Assembly: GCA_001580565.1 (NCBI GenBank)
Contig: LRBF01000239.1
Span: forward strand, 62,001-126,000
DNA: 64,000 nucleotides
Direction: 5' to 3'
Origin: Caballeronia megalochromosomata
Lineage (GTDB): Bacteria > Pseudomonadota > Gammaproteobacteria > Burkholderiales > Burkholderiaceae
Position 1 is the first letter of the stretch, and each line of letters starts with the position of its first letter. Of the stretch, positions 11,179 to 20,757 are shown one piece after another. The notes below the pieces were generated by a model that ran no database searches, was not told the DNA's origin, and saw only the letters and a list, made by a program, of their open reading frames with translations. Position numbers and translations under genes: made by a program.

Positions 11179-11409
11179 ATGCGAATCCCCAGCTTTCTCC
11201 TGATACCGGTCGCCCTTGCGCTCTCCTGGAGCGCCGCACCCGCCAGCGCGCGATATATCGAACACTGGATGTCGAGCGCGGAAATCGCGCGCGATCGGCC
11301 AAAGTCTGTTGCGCCGCGAGAAAGCAAAAAGAATCCGCCTCAGACCGAAGTCACCACGGCGGACGACGATCCCATCGGCGCGTTCGCACGTAAGCCGGTG
11401 CGCCGCTGA
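11179..11409 (+). CDS. Small secreted hypothetical protein, 76 aa
   Basis: ATG 11179 opens a clear Sec signal peptide (MRIPSFLLIPVALALSWSAAPASA, cut likely after ASA), leaving about 50 residues of charged, proline-containing sequence with ESKKNPPQTEVTTADDDP and a basic C-terminus. No cysteine and no lipobox, so probably a small periplasmic protein. No family recognised. The Shine-Dalgarno is weak. Confidence 0.55.
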   Translation: MRIPSFLLIPVALALSWSAAPASARYIEHWMSSAEIARDRPKSVAPRESKKNPPQTEVTTADDDPIGAFARKPVRR

Positions 11410-11494
11410 GCGGTCCTGCGGTCGAAAGGTTGATTACTCGCATTACCCGACTAATCTGATTCCTTTCCTGCCGGCATCGACTATCCTTCTGAAT

Positions 11495-11598
11495 GTCGTA
11501 AGAGGTGGGTTGCATGGGCCGCTACGCCCTGCCATGTGCAAGAGTTCATCGAGCATTATTAGAGGCGCAGCCATACCGGCGCCCACTCCTCTTACGAC
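11495..11598. ncRNA. Candidate structured RNA with long closing stem
   Basis: GTCGTAAGAG (11495-11504) pairs perfectly with CTCTTACGAC (11589-11598). The stem continues through GTGGG/CCCAC across a 2-base bulge, giving 15 pairs that enclose about 72 bases. Inside, TTGCATGG (11510-11517) can pair with CCATGTGCAA (11532-11541) and GGCGC (11564-11568) with GCGCC (11579-11583), so a branched fold is possible. A TATCCT (11483-11488) sits just upstream on the plus strand as a -10-like element placing the start near the stem. No T-run follows. I do not recognise an Rfam class; strand is not certain, plus is favoured. Confidence 0.4.
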
Positions 11599-11873
11599 AT
11601 CCCTTCCAGCCGGTCTTCCCCCTTCGCCCTGTCCATCACGATGCTTCTCGACGCGCGTGCTCGCTTCGCCAGCGATCATGCGGACGCACTCGCGTAGTTA
11701 TCCGAATTGTTTGATGAGCGGTAATCCCGGCTGCTTTGAAGCGTTAGGAAAATGACGAAAGTCGTGGGCTTCTGAATTGAATCGGGCAAACGTCGAAACG
11801 GTGGCGTCGGATATTTCGCGGGACGTATGCGCGCCGCGCCAATGCCGCCGATCATGTCGATGAACCGCGCAGA

Positions 11874-11904
11874 AAAAAGAAAAGCCCTTGAAGATCAAGG
11901 GCTT
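11874..11904 (-). terminator. Intrinsic terminator of tRNA-Ser
   Basis: AAGCCCTTGA (11882-11891) / TCAAGGGCTT (11895-11904), 10 bp with a 3-base loop, followed on the minus strand by a T-rich tract (A-rich 11874-11881 on plus). Confidence 0.85.
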
Positions 11905-11911
11905 GAGATTC

Positions 11912-12001
11912 TGGCGGAGAGAGGGGGATTCGAACCCCCGATAGGTTTTACCCTATACACGCTTTCCAGGCGTGCGACTTAAACCACTCATCCATCTCTC
12001 C
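11912..12001 (-). tRNA. tRNA-Ser (anticodon GGA)
   Basis: A 90-base tRNA on the minus strand. The acceptor GGAGAGA (12001-11995) pairs with TCTCTCC, followed by discriminator G and an encoded CCA (11914-11912). The anticodon loop CTGGAAA sits in the stem CACGC/GCGTG, giving anticodon GGA, which reads UCC/UCU. The long variable arm (TATAGGGTAAAACCTAT) is typical of serine tRNAs, and the T arm carries GGTTCGAATCC. Confidence 0.97.
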
Positions 12002-12044
12002 GGAAGACCGCGATTATACCAACTTCCCGCGCCTGCGCCAGCCC

Positions 12045-14069
12045 CTAGGGATGACGAATGTAATCGACCAGCGCGCGCGTATACGCGTCCGGTTTGCGAT
12101 CGAAAAGACTCACCACGATGGCCACCGCGAACCCCGCCGGCACGCCGAATACGCCCGAACTGATCGGCTCGATGCCGAACCAGCGCGGCCCCGCGAAGCC
12201 CGTCAGTTGCATGAAGAACGGATATGTCGACACGATGTAGTACACGCACACGACGAGCCCCGCGATCATCCCCGCGACGACGCCGCGCTGTGTCGTGCGC
12301 TTCCAGAACACGCCGAGCACGAGCGCAGGAAACAGACTCGACGCCGCCAGTGAAAACGCCGCGCCGACGAGAAACAGAATGTTGCCCGCATTGAGCGACG
12401 CCACATACGACGCCAGCAGCGCCACGCCGAGCAGCAGAATCTTGGAGATCGTCACGCGCCGCTGGCTCGTCGCGCGGCGATCCACCATGCAGTAGTAGAC
12501 ATCGTGCGACAGCGCATTGGCGATGGTGAGCAGGAGACCATCCGCCGTCGAGAGCGCGGCCGCCAGCGCGCCCGCCGCGATCAGGCCGGAGATGACATAC
12601 GGCAATCCGGCGATCTCGGGCGCCGCGAGCACCACCATGTCCGGCTGCATCTGGATGCCGGCCCAGCGCACGATGCCGTCGCCGTTCACATCGCTGATAC
12701 GGATCAGATACGGCTCCACGCGCCGCCACTGCGTGACCCATTGCGGCAGATCCGCGAAGCGATGACCGACGATCCCCGTCAATATCTCGTGCTTGATCAG
12801 CACCGCGAGCACCGGCACCGTCAGATAGAAGAGCGCGACGAAGAACAGCGTCCAACCGACCGAACGCCGCGCGGACGACACCGACGTCGTCGTGTTGTAG
12901 CGCGTGAGGATGTGCGGCAGGCTCGCCGTGCCGATCGACAGGCACAGCAGCAGCGACAAAAAGTTCACCTGATGCACGCGCGGGCTCTCGTCGCCGGACG
13001 AACCGGGCGCGAAGGCCTCGGCCATCGGCACGGGGGCGGCGACGCGCTCGATCAGCGCGTCGCGTTCGCGCGACCATTTGGCCTGCGCATCGGCGGGATC
13101 GCGTGGAAAGGCCGCGAGCTCGCGCTCACGCGCGTTGATCTCGCGCAGCGGGCCGTTGTGCCGGCGCAATTCGGCGATCTCGCCGACGAGACGCGCATGC
13201 TCGTCGTGAAACGAACGCGGCAAGGCATCGATGTGCTGCTGCATCTGCGCAGCTTGACGCTGATAATCGGCGCGCACGCGCGCTTCGTCGGGCGACGCGG
13301 CGACCGCGCGTTCGAGCGATTCGACGCGCTCCATCACGCGCCCGTAGTTGAATTGTGGAAACCAGCCGAGCCCTTCGCGATGCGCGATCATCGACACGGG
13401 AATCAGCATCGCGCTGATGAGGATGATGTATTGCGCGACCTGCGTCCACGTCACCGCGCGCATGCCGCCGAGAAACGAACACACGAGAATGCCCGCGAGT
13501 CCGCAGAAGATGCCGATCGAAAACTCGATGCCGATGAAGCGCGACGCGATCAACCCGATGCCCTGGATCTGCGCGACCAGATACACGAACGAACAGAGAA
13601 TCGCGGCGATGGCGGCGAGCGCGCGCACGAGATTGCTGGAAAAGCGCGTGCCGAGAAAATCCGGGATCGTGTAGCGCGCGAGCTTGCGCACGTAGGGCGC
13701 GAGGAGGAACGCGACGAGGCAATAGCCGCCCGTCCAGCCCATCACGTAGGCGAGGCCATCGTAGCCACTCGCGTAGATCGAACCCGCGAGACCGATGAAC
13801 GACGCGGCCGAGAGCCAGTCGGCGGCGGTCGCCATGCCATTGAACGCGGACGGCACGCGCCGCCCGGCCACGTAGTATTCGACGAGATCGGACGTGCGCG
13901 ACAACAGGCCGATCACCGCATACACCGCGATCGGCACGAACAGGAACACGTAGCCGATCCACGTGCCCGGCCCCGTGGTGCGCTCGATGCGCTCCATCAG
14001 GAAGATGAACAACAGGAAGCCGAGCGTGTAGAGCGCGTAATAGACGATGAGCCGGTTCGTGAGCTTCAT
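12045..14069 (-). CDS. Sodium:solute symporter, VC_2705-type (acetate/carboxylate uptake)
   Basis: A 674-residue inner-membrane protein of the SSS family with about 13 membrane segments; GMATAADWLSAASFIGLAG and the following YASGYDGLAYVMGWTGGY are typical of the ActP-like branch. Residues about 243-368 form a long charged, heptad-like insert (for example ERVESLERAVAASPDEARVR) between two membrane segments, giving a length of 674 against about 550 for ActP; such an insert also occurs in the VC_2705 subfamily. Its ATG overlaps the DUF4212 stop by 4 bases, and acs is upstream on the same strand, so acetate or a similar short carboxylate is the likely substrate (inference). Confidence 0.88.
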   Translation of the reverse strand: MKLTNRLIVYYALYTLGFLLFIFLMERIERTTGPGTWIGYVFLFVPIAVYAVIGLLSRTSDLVEYYVAGRRVPSAFNGMATAADWLSAASFIGLAGSIYASGYDGLAYVMGWTGGYCLVAFLLAPYVRKLARYTIPDFLGTRFSSNLVRALAAIAAILCSFVYLVAQIQGIGLIASRFIGIEFSIGIFCGLAGILVCSFLGGMRAVTWTQVAQYIILISAMLIPVSMIAHREGLGWFPQFNYGRVMERVESLERAVAASPDEARVRADYQRQAAQMQQHIDALPRSFHDEHARLVGEIAELRRHNGPLREINARERELAAFPRDPADAQAKWSRERDALIERVAAPVPMAEAFAPGSSGDESPRVHQVNFLSLLLCLSIGTASLPHILTRYNTTTSVSSARRSVGWTLFFVALFYLTVPVLAVLIKHEILTGIVGHRFADLPQWVTQWRRVEPYLIRISDVNGDGIVRWAGIQMQPDMVVLAAPEIAGLPYVISGLIAAGALAAALSTADGLLLTIANALSHDVYYCMVDRRATSQRRVTISKILLLGVALLASYVASLNAGNILFLVGAAFSLAASSLFPALVLGVFWKRTTQRGVVAGMIAGLVVCVYYIVSTYPFFMQLTGFAGPRWFGIEPISSGVFGVPAGFAVAIVVSLFDRKPDAYTRALVDYIRHP

Positions 14070-14404
14070 GCCGCGCCGCCCTGCTCCGATCTCGCGGTGC
14101 GCAGGAGACGCGCATCGGCGATTTGCATCAGCACGATATAGATGAGGATCAGCGCGACATAGACGAGAATCGCGCCCTGCGCGCCGAAGTAGAACGGAAG
14201 CGGAAAGCCCGCGACGCGCACGTGCCCGAAGCGTTGCGCAAAGAGCGGCAGGCCGAAGGACACGATGAAGCCGATCGTCATCAGCACGGCGATCAGCGCG
14301 ACGTTGAAATGCCAGTAGCGTCGATGCGCGCGCGCCATCGCCGCCGATACGGGCGGCGGCGAGGCGGGCGTCTGACTGGAAGAATCGGCGGGAGGGGTGG
14401 CCAT
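14066..14404 (-). CDS. DUF4212 small membrane protein, symporter partner
   Basis: 112 residues with two membrane segments (FNVALIAVLMTIGFIVSFGLP and GAQGAILVYVALILIYIVLMQIA, each cited in part) after an N-terminal Pro/Ser-rich stretch. It has the RRYWHFNV entry motif of DUF4212, a family nearly always found just before VC_2705-type symporters, analogous to YjcH before ActP. The start is taken as ATG 14404; a TTG at 14419 is possible. The stop overlaps the symporter start (ATGA), coupling the two. The ATG lies inside one arm of a perfect 10-bp inverted repeat (14401-14429), described separately. Confidence 0.88.
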   Translation of the reverse strand: MATPPADSSSQTPASPPPVSAAMARAHRRYWHFNVALIAVLMTIGFIVSFGLPLFAQRFGHVRVAGFPLPFYFGAQGAILVYVALILIYIVLMQIADARLLRTARSEQGGAA

Positions 14405-14429
14405 GCGGTTATTTACCAAAACCGCATGG
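14401..14429 (-). promoter_or_regulatory. Perfect hairpin covering the DUF4212 start codon
   Basis: CCATGCGGTT (14401-14410) and AACCGCATGG (14420-14429) are exact reverse complements with a 9-base spacer. In the minus-strand transcript the 3' arm contains the ATG (14404-14402), and the region where a Shine-Dalgarno should sit falls in the loop and arm. The initiation site would be closed when the hairpin forms. It could instead be a protein operator. Confidence 0.6.
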
Positions 14430-14481
14430 CATCGGCAATAAGGATCGACCGCGCCCGCATCGGGCAGCGGCCGGCGCGGGA

Positions 14482-16464
<1,983 letters not shown>

Positions 16465-16808
16465 CGACAACCTCTCCTGATGGTGTTTCCAAAATCCGGC
16501 GGCGCGCGCATCGCTGAATGGGCTGCGTGCGCCGCATGTTTATGAGGTTCGAACACGGCAGGCGCGCGGCGTTCCCGCGGCGTTTCCGTTTCCAACCTTG
16601 TCTCCATTGAACCGTACCGAGGCGGCACGGAAGCATGTCACGGCGCATTCGTCTGCCCATGACAACCTGCATTGAATTCAAGATAAGCCGCCCAACTTAC
16701 CCGCTTCTTACGTGAGCTGCCCGACGGGCACGGGGTATACACGGAGTCCGCGCGCCTTCTACAATGCGTCCCCACAATCGTAACTGAACTACCCGCGCGG
16801 TATCCAGC
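16465..16808. other. Divergent acs / EamA intergenic region
   Basis: 344 bases without a supported gene. It must carry the acs promoter and the EamA promoter. The clearest element is TACAAT at 16760-16765, about 45 bases before the EamA start. I see no convincing CRP-type palindrome or sigma-54 element. Confidence 0.4.
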
Positions 16809-17717
16809 TTGAATCGCTACGCTCTCTTACTCATCGGCGCCATGCTGCTCGTCGGAAGCAACGTCGGCATCGGCAAATCGATCGTCGCTTGCGTTCCCGT
16901 TCCGCTCTTCGCCCTGCTGCGCTTCGTGATCGCGCTCGCGGTGCTCTGGCCGCTTTTGCGCTGGTCGAAGATGAAGCGCGTGGCGCGCGGCGAATGGGTC
17001 AATCTCTTCCTGCAGGCGTTCTTCGGCACCTTCGGTTTCACGTTGCTGATGCTGGGCGGCGTGGCACGCACGAGCGCGGTCGCGGCGGGCGTCATCACGA
17101 GCACGATCCCGGCCGTGGTCGCGCTCTTCGCGTGGATCTTCCTGAAAGAGAAACCGGGCGCACGCGCGTTCGCGTCGATCGGACTGGCGATCGCGGGCGT
17201 GCTCGTCATCAACATCGCCCAGGCCGGCGACACGGGCGCGAGCTCGCTCAGCGGCAATCTGATGGTGCTCGGTGCGGTGTGCTGCGAGTCGCTTTACGTG
17301 ATCCTGTCGCGCCGGCTGACACAGACGCTGCCCGCCATCGACATCTGCGCGTACACGCACGCCATCGGTCTCCTGCTGATGCTGCCCGTCGCCGGATTTG
17401 GGGCGGCCTCGCTCGCGCGCTTCGACTGGGCCGGCGTCGCCTGGGACACGTGGGCGCTCGTCCTGTGGTATGGACTCTCGGCCAGCATCTTCTCGTTCTG
17501 GCTGTGGATGAAAGGCATCCGCCATGTCGACGGCAGTCTCGCCGGCGTCTTCTGCGCCGTCCTGCCGATCGCGGCGGCGCTCTACGGCATCGTGTTTCTC
17601 GACGAGCGCCCGACGCTCGCGCACGGCGTCGCGCTCGCGTGCGTCGTGGCGGGCATCGCGCTCGCGAGCCTCAGGACGCGCGTCACGGGCGCTGTGTCGC
17701 GGCAAACGGGCGTCTAG
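16809..17717 (+). CDS. EamA/DMT family transporter
   Basis: 302 residues, all hydrophobic, about ten membrane helices arranged as two EamA repeats (roughly 1-140 and 150-290); ITSTIPAVVALFAWIFLKEKP and VLPIAAALYGIVFLDERP are the matching repeat ends. Members of this family export or import small metabolites such as amino acids; substrate cannot be read from sequence. The start appears to be TTG 16809, since the next ATG would remove most of the first helix. Single gene downstream of its own -10-like TACAAT. Confidence 0.88.
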   Translation: MNRYALLLIGAMLLVGSNVGIGKSIVACVPVPLFALLRFVIALAVLWPLLRWSKMKRVARGEWVNLFLQAFFGTFGFTLLMLGGVARTSAVAAGVITSTIPAVVALFAWIFLKEKPGARAFASIGLAIAGVLVINIAQAGDTGASSLSGNLMVLGAVCCESLYVILSRRLTQTLPAIDICAYTHAIGLLLMLPVAGFGAASLARFDWAGVAWDTWALVLWYGLSASIFSFWLWMKGIRHVDGSLAGVFCAVLPIAAALYGIVFLDERPTLAHGVALACVVAGIALASLRTRVTGAVSRQTGV

Positions 17718-17780
17718 GACCGGCCCGGCTGTTTATCAGCGCATTCTGAAAGCTTTCGGCAGGTCCGCCCGGTGACGCGC

Positions 17781-17786
17781 TACAAT
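17781..17786 (+). promoter_or_regulatory. -10 element upstream of the UPF0114 gene
   Basis: TACAAT at 17781-17786 matches the sigma-70 -10 hexamer at five of six positions and lies 124 bases before the UPF0114 start. A matching -35 is not clear. Confidence 0.4.
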
Positions 17787-17909
17787 ATCGGGCTTCCTGA
17801 CACCGCGAATGCGCCCATGCGCGCGTTTGCCGGCGCATTGCACGCTTTGGTTCGTCATGTTCGCCCGTCATCATTTCCGGTCCGACCCGCCCCGACTGAA
17901 AAGCCACCC

Positions 17910-18497
17910 ATGTCCGCTCCCAAGCATGCTCCCGCCTCGCCCTCTCAGCCCGGCCCGATGAAAGTGCTGCCGAAAGTCATCTTCATGAGCCGCTGGCTCC
18001 AGGTGCCGCTCTATCTGGGGCTGATCATCGCGCAGGCGGTCTACGTCGTATTGTTCCTGAAGGAAGTGTGGCACCTCGTCACGCACGCGATGACGCTCGA
18101 CGAAACCAACATCATGCTCGTCGTGCTGGGCCTGATCGACGTGGTCATGATCTCGAACCTGCTCATCATGGTGATCGTCGGCGGATATGAAACCTTCGTG
18201 TCGCGCCTCGGCGTGGAAGGCCACCCCGACGAGCCCGAGTGGCTCGATCACGTCAACGCGGGCGTGCTGAAGGTGAAGCTGTCGATGGCGCTCATCAGCA
18301 TCTCGTCGATCCACCTGCTGAAGACGTTCATCAATCCGGATCAGCACACGTTTCACACGGTACTGTGGCAGGTCATCATCCACGTCGCCTTCCTCGTGTC
18401 CGCGCTCATCATGGCGTGGGTCGACCGGCTGACCACGCATACGCATCCGAAGCACTTTCACAGCGAAACCATCGCGCCCCAAGGCGCGCTCGACTGA
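17910..18497 (+). CDS. UPF0114 family membrane protein (YqhA-like)
   Basis: 195 residues from ATG 17910; a longer in-frame version would start in the promoter region and add a non-hydrophobic leader. After a Pro-rich N-terminus it has four membrane segments: YLGLIIAQAVYVVLFL, NIMLVVLGLIDVVMISNLLI, a third at about LSMALISISSIHLL and a fourth at VIIHVAFLVSALIMAW. VGGYETFVSR is the family signature. Function unknown. It sits 51 bases before fumarase on the same strand, likely co-transcribed. Confidence 0.9.
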   Translation: MSAPKHAPASPSQPGPMKVLPKVIFMSRWLQVPLYLGLIIAQAVYVVLFLKEVWHLVTHAMTLDETNIMLVVLGLIDVVMISNLLIMVIVGGYETFVSRLGVEGHPDEPEWLDHVNAGVLKVKLSMALISISSIHLLKTFINPDQHTFHTVLWQVIIHVAFLVSALIMAWVDRLTTHTHPKHFHSETIAPQGALD

Positions 18498-18548
18498 AGC
18501 GTCCGACAGAACGCACACAAAAAATTTCGTCCCCCCAGAGCCCAAGCC

Positions 18549-20072
18549 ATGACAGTCATCAAGCAGGAAGACCTGATTCAGAGCATCGCTGATTCGCTGC
18601 AATACATCAGCTACTACCATCCGCTCGACTATATTCAGGCGCTCGGCCGCGCCTACGAGCTGGAAGAGAGCCCCGCCGCGAAGGACGCGATCGCGCAGAT
18701 CCTGACCAACAGCCGCATGTGCGCCGAAGGCAAGCGCCCGATCTGCCAGGACACGGGCATCGTCACGGTGTTCGTGAAGGTCGGCATGGATGTGCGCTGG
18801 GACGGTGCGACGATGAGCGTCACCGACATGATCAACGAAGGCGTGCGCCGCGGTTATCTGAACCCGGACAACGTGCTGCGCGCGTCGATCGTGAGCCCGC
18901 CCGAAGGCGGCCGCAAGAACACGAAGGACAACACGCCGGCCGTGATCCACTACGAGATCGTGCCGGGCGACAAGGTCGATGTTCAGGTCGCGGCCAAGGG
19001 CGGCGGCTCGGAAAACAAGTCGAAGTTCGCGATGCTGAATCCGTCGGATTCGATCGTCGACTGGATCCTGAAGACGGTGCCGACGATGGGCGCCGGCTGG
19101 TGCCCGCCGGGCATGCTCGGCATCGGCATCGGCGGCACGGCCGAGAAAGCGATGGTCATGGCGAAGGAATCGCTGATGGACCCGATCGACATTCAGGACG
19201 TCATCGCGCGCGGTCCGCAGGACTGGATCGAAGAACTGCGCGTGGAACTGCACGAGAAGGTGAACGCGCTCGGCATCGGCGCGCAGGGTCTCGGCGGCCT
19301 CGCGACCGTGCTCGACGTGAAGATCATGGCGGCGCCGACGCACGCGGCATCGAAGCCGGTCGCGATCATCCCGAACTGCGCGGCTACCCGCCACGCGCAC
19401 TTCACGCTCGACGGCTCGGGCGTCGCGAAGCTCGAAGCGCCGTCGCTCGAAGACTGGCCGAAAGTCAACTGGGAGCCGAACACGGAGACCAGCCAACGCG
19501 TCGACCTGAACACGCTGACGCCGGAGCAGGTCGCCGCGTGGAAGCCGGGCCAGACGCTCCTGCTGTCGGGCAAGATGCTGACGGGCCGCGACGCCGCGCA
19601 CAAGCGCATCGCGGACATGCTCGCGAAGGATGAAAAGCTGCCGGTCGATTTCACGAACCGCGTGATCTATTACGTCGGCCCGGTCGATCCGGTGCGCGAC
19701 GAAGCCGTCGGCCCGGCGGGTCCGACCACCGCCACGCGCATGGACAAGTTCACCGAGATGATGCTCGCGCAGACCGGCCTCATCTCGATGATCGGCAAGG
19801 CCGAGCGCGGCCCGGTCGCGATCGAGGCGATCAAGAACCACAAGGCCGCGTATCTGATGGCGGTGGGCGGCGCGGCATATCTCGTGTCGAAGGCGATCCG
19901 CGAGGCGAAGGTGCTCGCGTTCGAAGACCTCGGCATGGAAGCGATCTACGAGTTCGACGTAGTGGACATGCCGGTGACGGTCGCGGTCGATTCCAGCGGC
20001 ACGTCGGTCCACAAGACAGGGCCCGCCGAATGGCAGGCGAAGATTGGCAAGATCCCGGTCGCGACGGTCTGA
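18549..20072 (+). CDS. fumA: Fumarate hydratase class I (Fe-S)
   Basis: 507 residues, an iron-sulfur class I fumarase with N-terminal alpha domain (SRMCAEGKRPICQDTGIVTV, with cluster cysteines) and C-terminal beta domain (VGPAGPTTATRMDKFTE). It interconverts fumarate and malate in the citric acid cycle. The labile 4Fe-4S cluster makes it sensitive to superoxide and iron shortage, which is of note given the iron gene cluster that begins 200 bases downstream. Length agrees with two-domain class I enzymes. It is followed by a strong terminator. Confidence 0.96.
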   Translation: MTVIKQEDLIQSIADSLQYISYYHPLDYIQALGRAYELEESPAAKDAIAQILTNSRMCAEGKRPICQDTGIVTVFVKVGMDVRWDGATMSVTDMINEGVRRGYLNPDNVLRASIVSPPEGGRKNTKDNTPAVIHYEIVPGDKVDVQVAAKGGGSENKSKFAMLNPSDSIVDWILKTVPTMGAGWCPPGMLGIGIGGTAEKAMVMAKESLMDPIDIQDVIARGPQDWIEELRVELHEKVNALGIGAQGLGGLATVLDVKIMAAPTHAASKPVAIIPNCAATRHAHFTLDGSGVAKLEAPSLEDWPKVNWEPNTETSQRVDLNTLTPEQVAAWKPGQTLLLSGKMLTGRDAAHKRIADMLAKDEKLPVDFTNRVIYYVGPVDPVRDEAVGPAGPTTATRMDKFTEMMLAQTGLISMIGKAERGPVAIEAIKNHKAAYLMAVGGAAYLVSKAIREAKVLAFEDLGMEAIYEFDVVDMPVTVAVDSSGTSVHKTGPAEWQAKIGKIPVATV

Positions 20073-20113
20073 TCTCCGCCTGATTGCGATTTATTACCAC
20101 GCGTGATCGACAG

Positions 20114-20140
20114 GAGCCGGGCAAACTGCCCGGCTCTTTT
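20114..20140 (+). terminator. Intrinsic terminator of fumA
   Basis: GAGCCGGGCA (20114-20123) / TGCCCGGCTC (20127-20136), a 10-bp perfect stem with a 3-base loop followed by TTTT. Confidence 0.9.
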
Positions 20141-20157
20141 CTTTGAAGCGCCGCCAG

Positions 20158-20178
20158 TGAGAAACGTTTTCATTCTCA
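20158..20178. promoter_or_regulatory. Fur-box-like palindrome upstream of bfr
   Basis: TGAGAA (20158-20163) and TTCTCA (20173-20178) are exact inverted arms; the inner 19 bases match the Fur consensus GATAATGATAATCATTATC at 12 of 19 positions by my count. It lies 34 bases upstream of a likely -35, so it would suit activation or upstream binding rather than simple blocking. Confidence 0.45.
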
Positions 20179-20211
20179 GTTTCGTCTGAAACAAAAAATT
20201 TCTACTCAACC

Positions 20212-20239
20212 TTGGCATTGTCACGCTCAAGGTTTATCT
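20212..20239 (+). promoter_or_regulatory. Sigma-70-type promoter of bfr
   Basis: TTGGCA (20212-20217) and TTATCT (20234-20239) with a 16-base spacer, 38 bases before the bfr ATG. Confidence 0.5.
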
Positions 20240-20276
20240 TTTCAAAAGCCCCACGTTAAGAACAGGAAACAAAATC

Positions 20277-20753
20277 ATGCAAGGCGACGCGAAAGTCATC
20301 GAATACCTGAACGCGCAGTTGAAGAACGAGCTGACCGCGATCAATCAGTACTTCCTGCACGCGCGGATGTACCAGCACTGGGGCCTCGAGAAGCTCAACA
20401 AGCACGAGTACGACGAATCGATCGGCGAAATGAAGCACGCCGACTGGCTGATCCAGCGCGTGTTCATGCTCGACGGTCTGCCGAATCTTCAGGACCTGCA
20501 CAAGCTGCTGATCGGTGAAGAGACCAAGGAAATCCTCGAGTGCGACCTGAAGCTCGAGCAGATTTCCCAGACGACGTGCAAGGAAGCCATCGCTTATTGC
20601 GAGTCGGTGCGTGATTTCGTGTCGCGCGAAATCTTCGAAAAGATCCTGCACGACACCGAAGAGCACATCGACTGGCTGGAAACGCAACTGGATCTGATCG
20701 ACAAGGTCGGCATCCAGAACTACCAGCAGACCATGATGGGCGATCACGAATAA
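20277..20753 (+). CDS. bfr: Bacterioferritin
   Basis: 158 residues forming a four-helix ferritin subunit. Ferroxidase ligands E18, E51, H54, E94 and H130 and the haem-ligand M52 are present in E. coli numbering. The remaining bridging ligand, E127 in E. coli (in DEEGH), reads T127 here (DTEEH), with glutamates at 128 and 129. The protein forms a 24-mer that oxidises and stores iron in the cytoplasm. A Fur-like box and a promoter are upstream. murI begins 4 bases after the stop, an unexpected partner, and bfd, whose product releases Bfr iron, is about 1.1 kb further on. Confidence 0.96.
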   Translation: MQGDAKVIEYLNAQLKNELTAINQYFLHARMYQHWGLEKLNKHEYDESIGEMKHADWLIQRVFMLDGLPNLQDLHKLLIGEETKEILECDLKLEQISQTTCKEAIAYCESVRDFVSREIFEKILHDTEEHIDWLETQLDLIDKVGIQNYQQTMMGDHE

Positions 20754-20757
20754 TCGG

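Larger units (their letters stand above)
11410..11911. other. Intergenic region without a supported protein gene
   Basis: This 500-base stretch holds a candidate structured RNA (11495-11598) and the tRNA-Ser terminator (11874-11904). A 43-codon minus-strand frame inside it has an AGGAG-like site but uses codons rare in this genome (AGA, AGG, ATA, TTA), so I do not call it a gene. Confidence 0.6.

Noticed and set aside
11443-11679. Minus-strand small protein within the structured region
   Set aside because: It uses rare codons (AGA, AGG, ATA, TTA) and the RNA stem explains the sequence better.
12504-14141. Plus-strand frame opposite the symporter
   Set aside because: Antisense artefact; Arg- and His-rich product.
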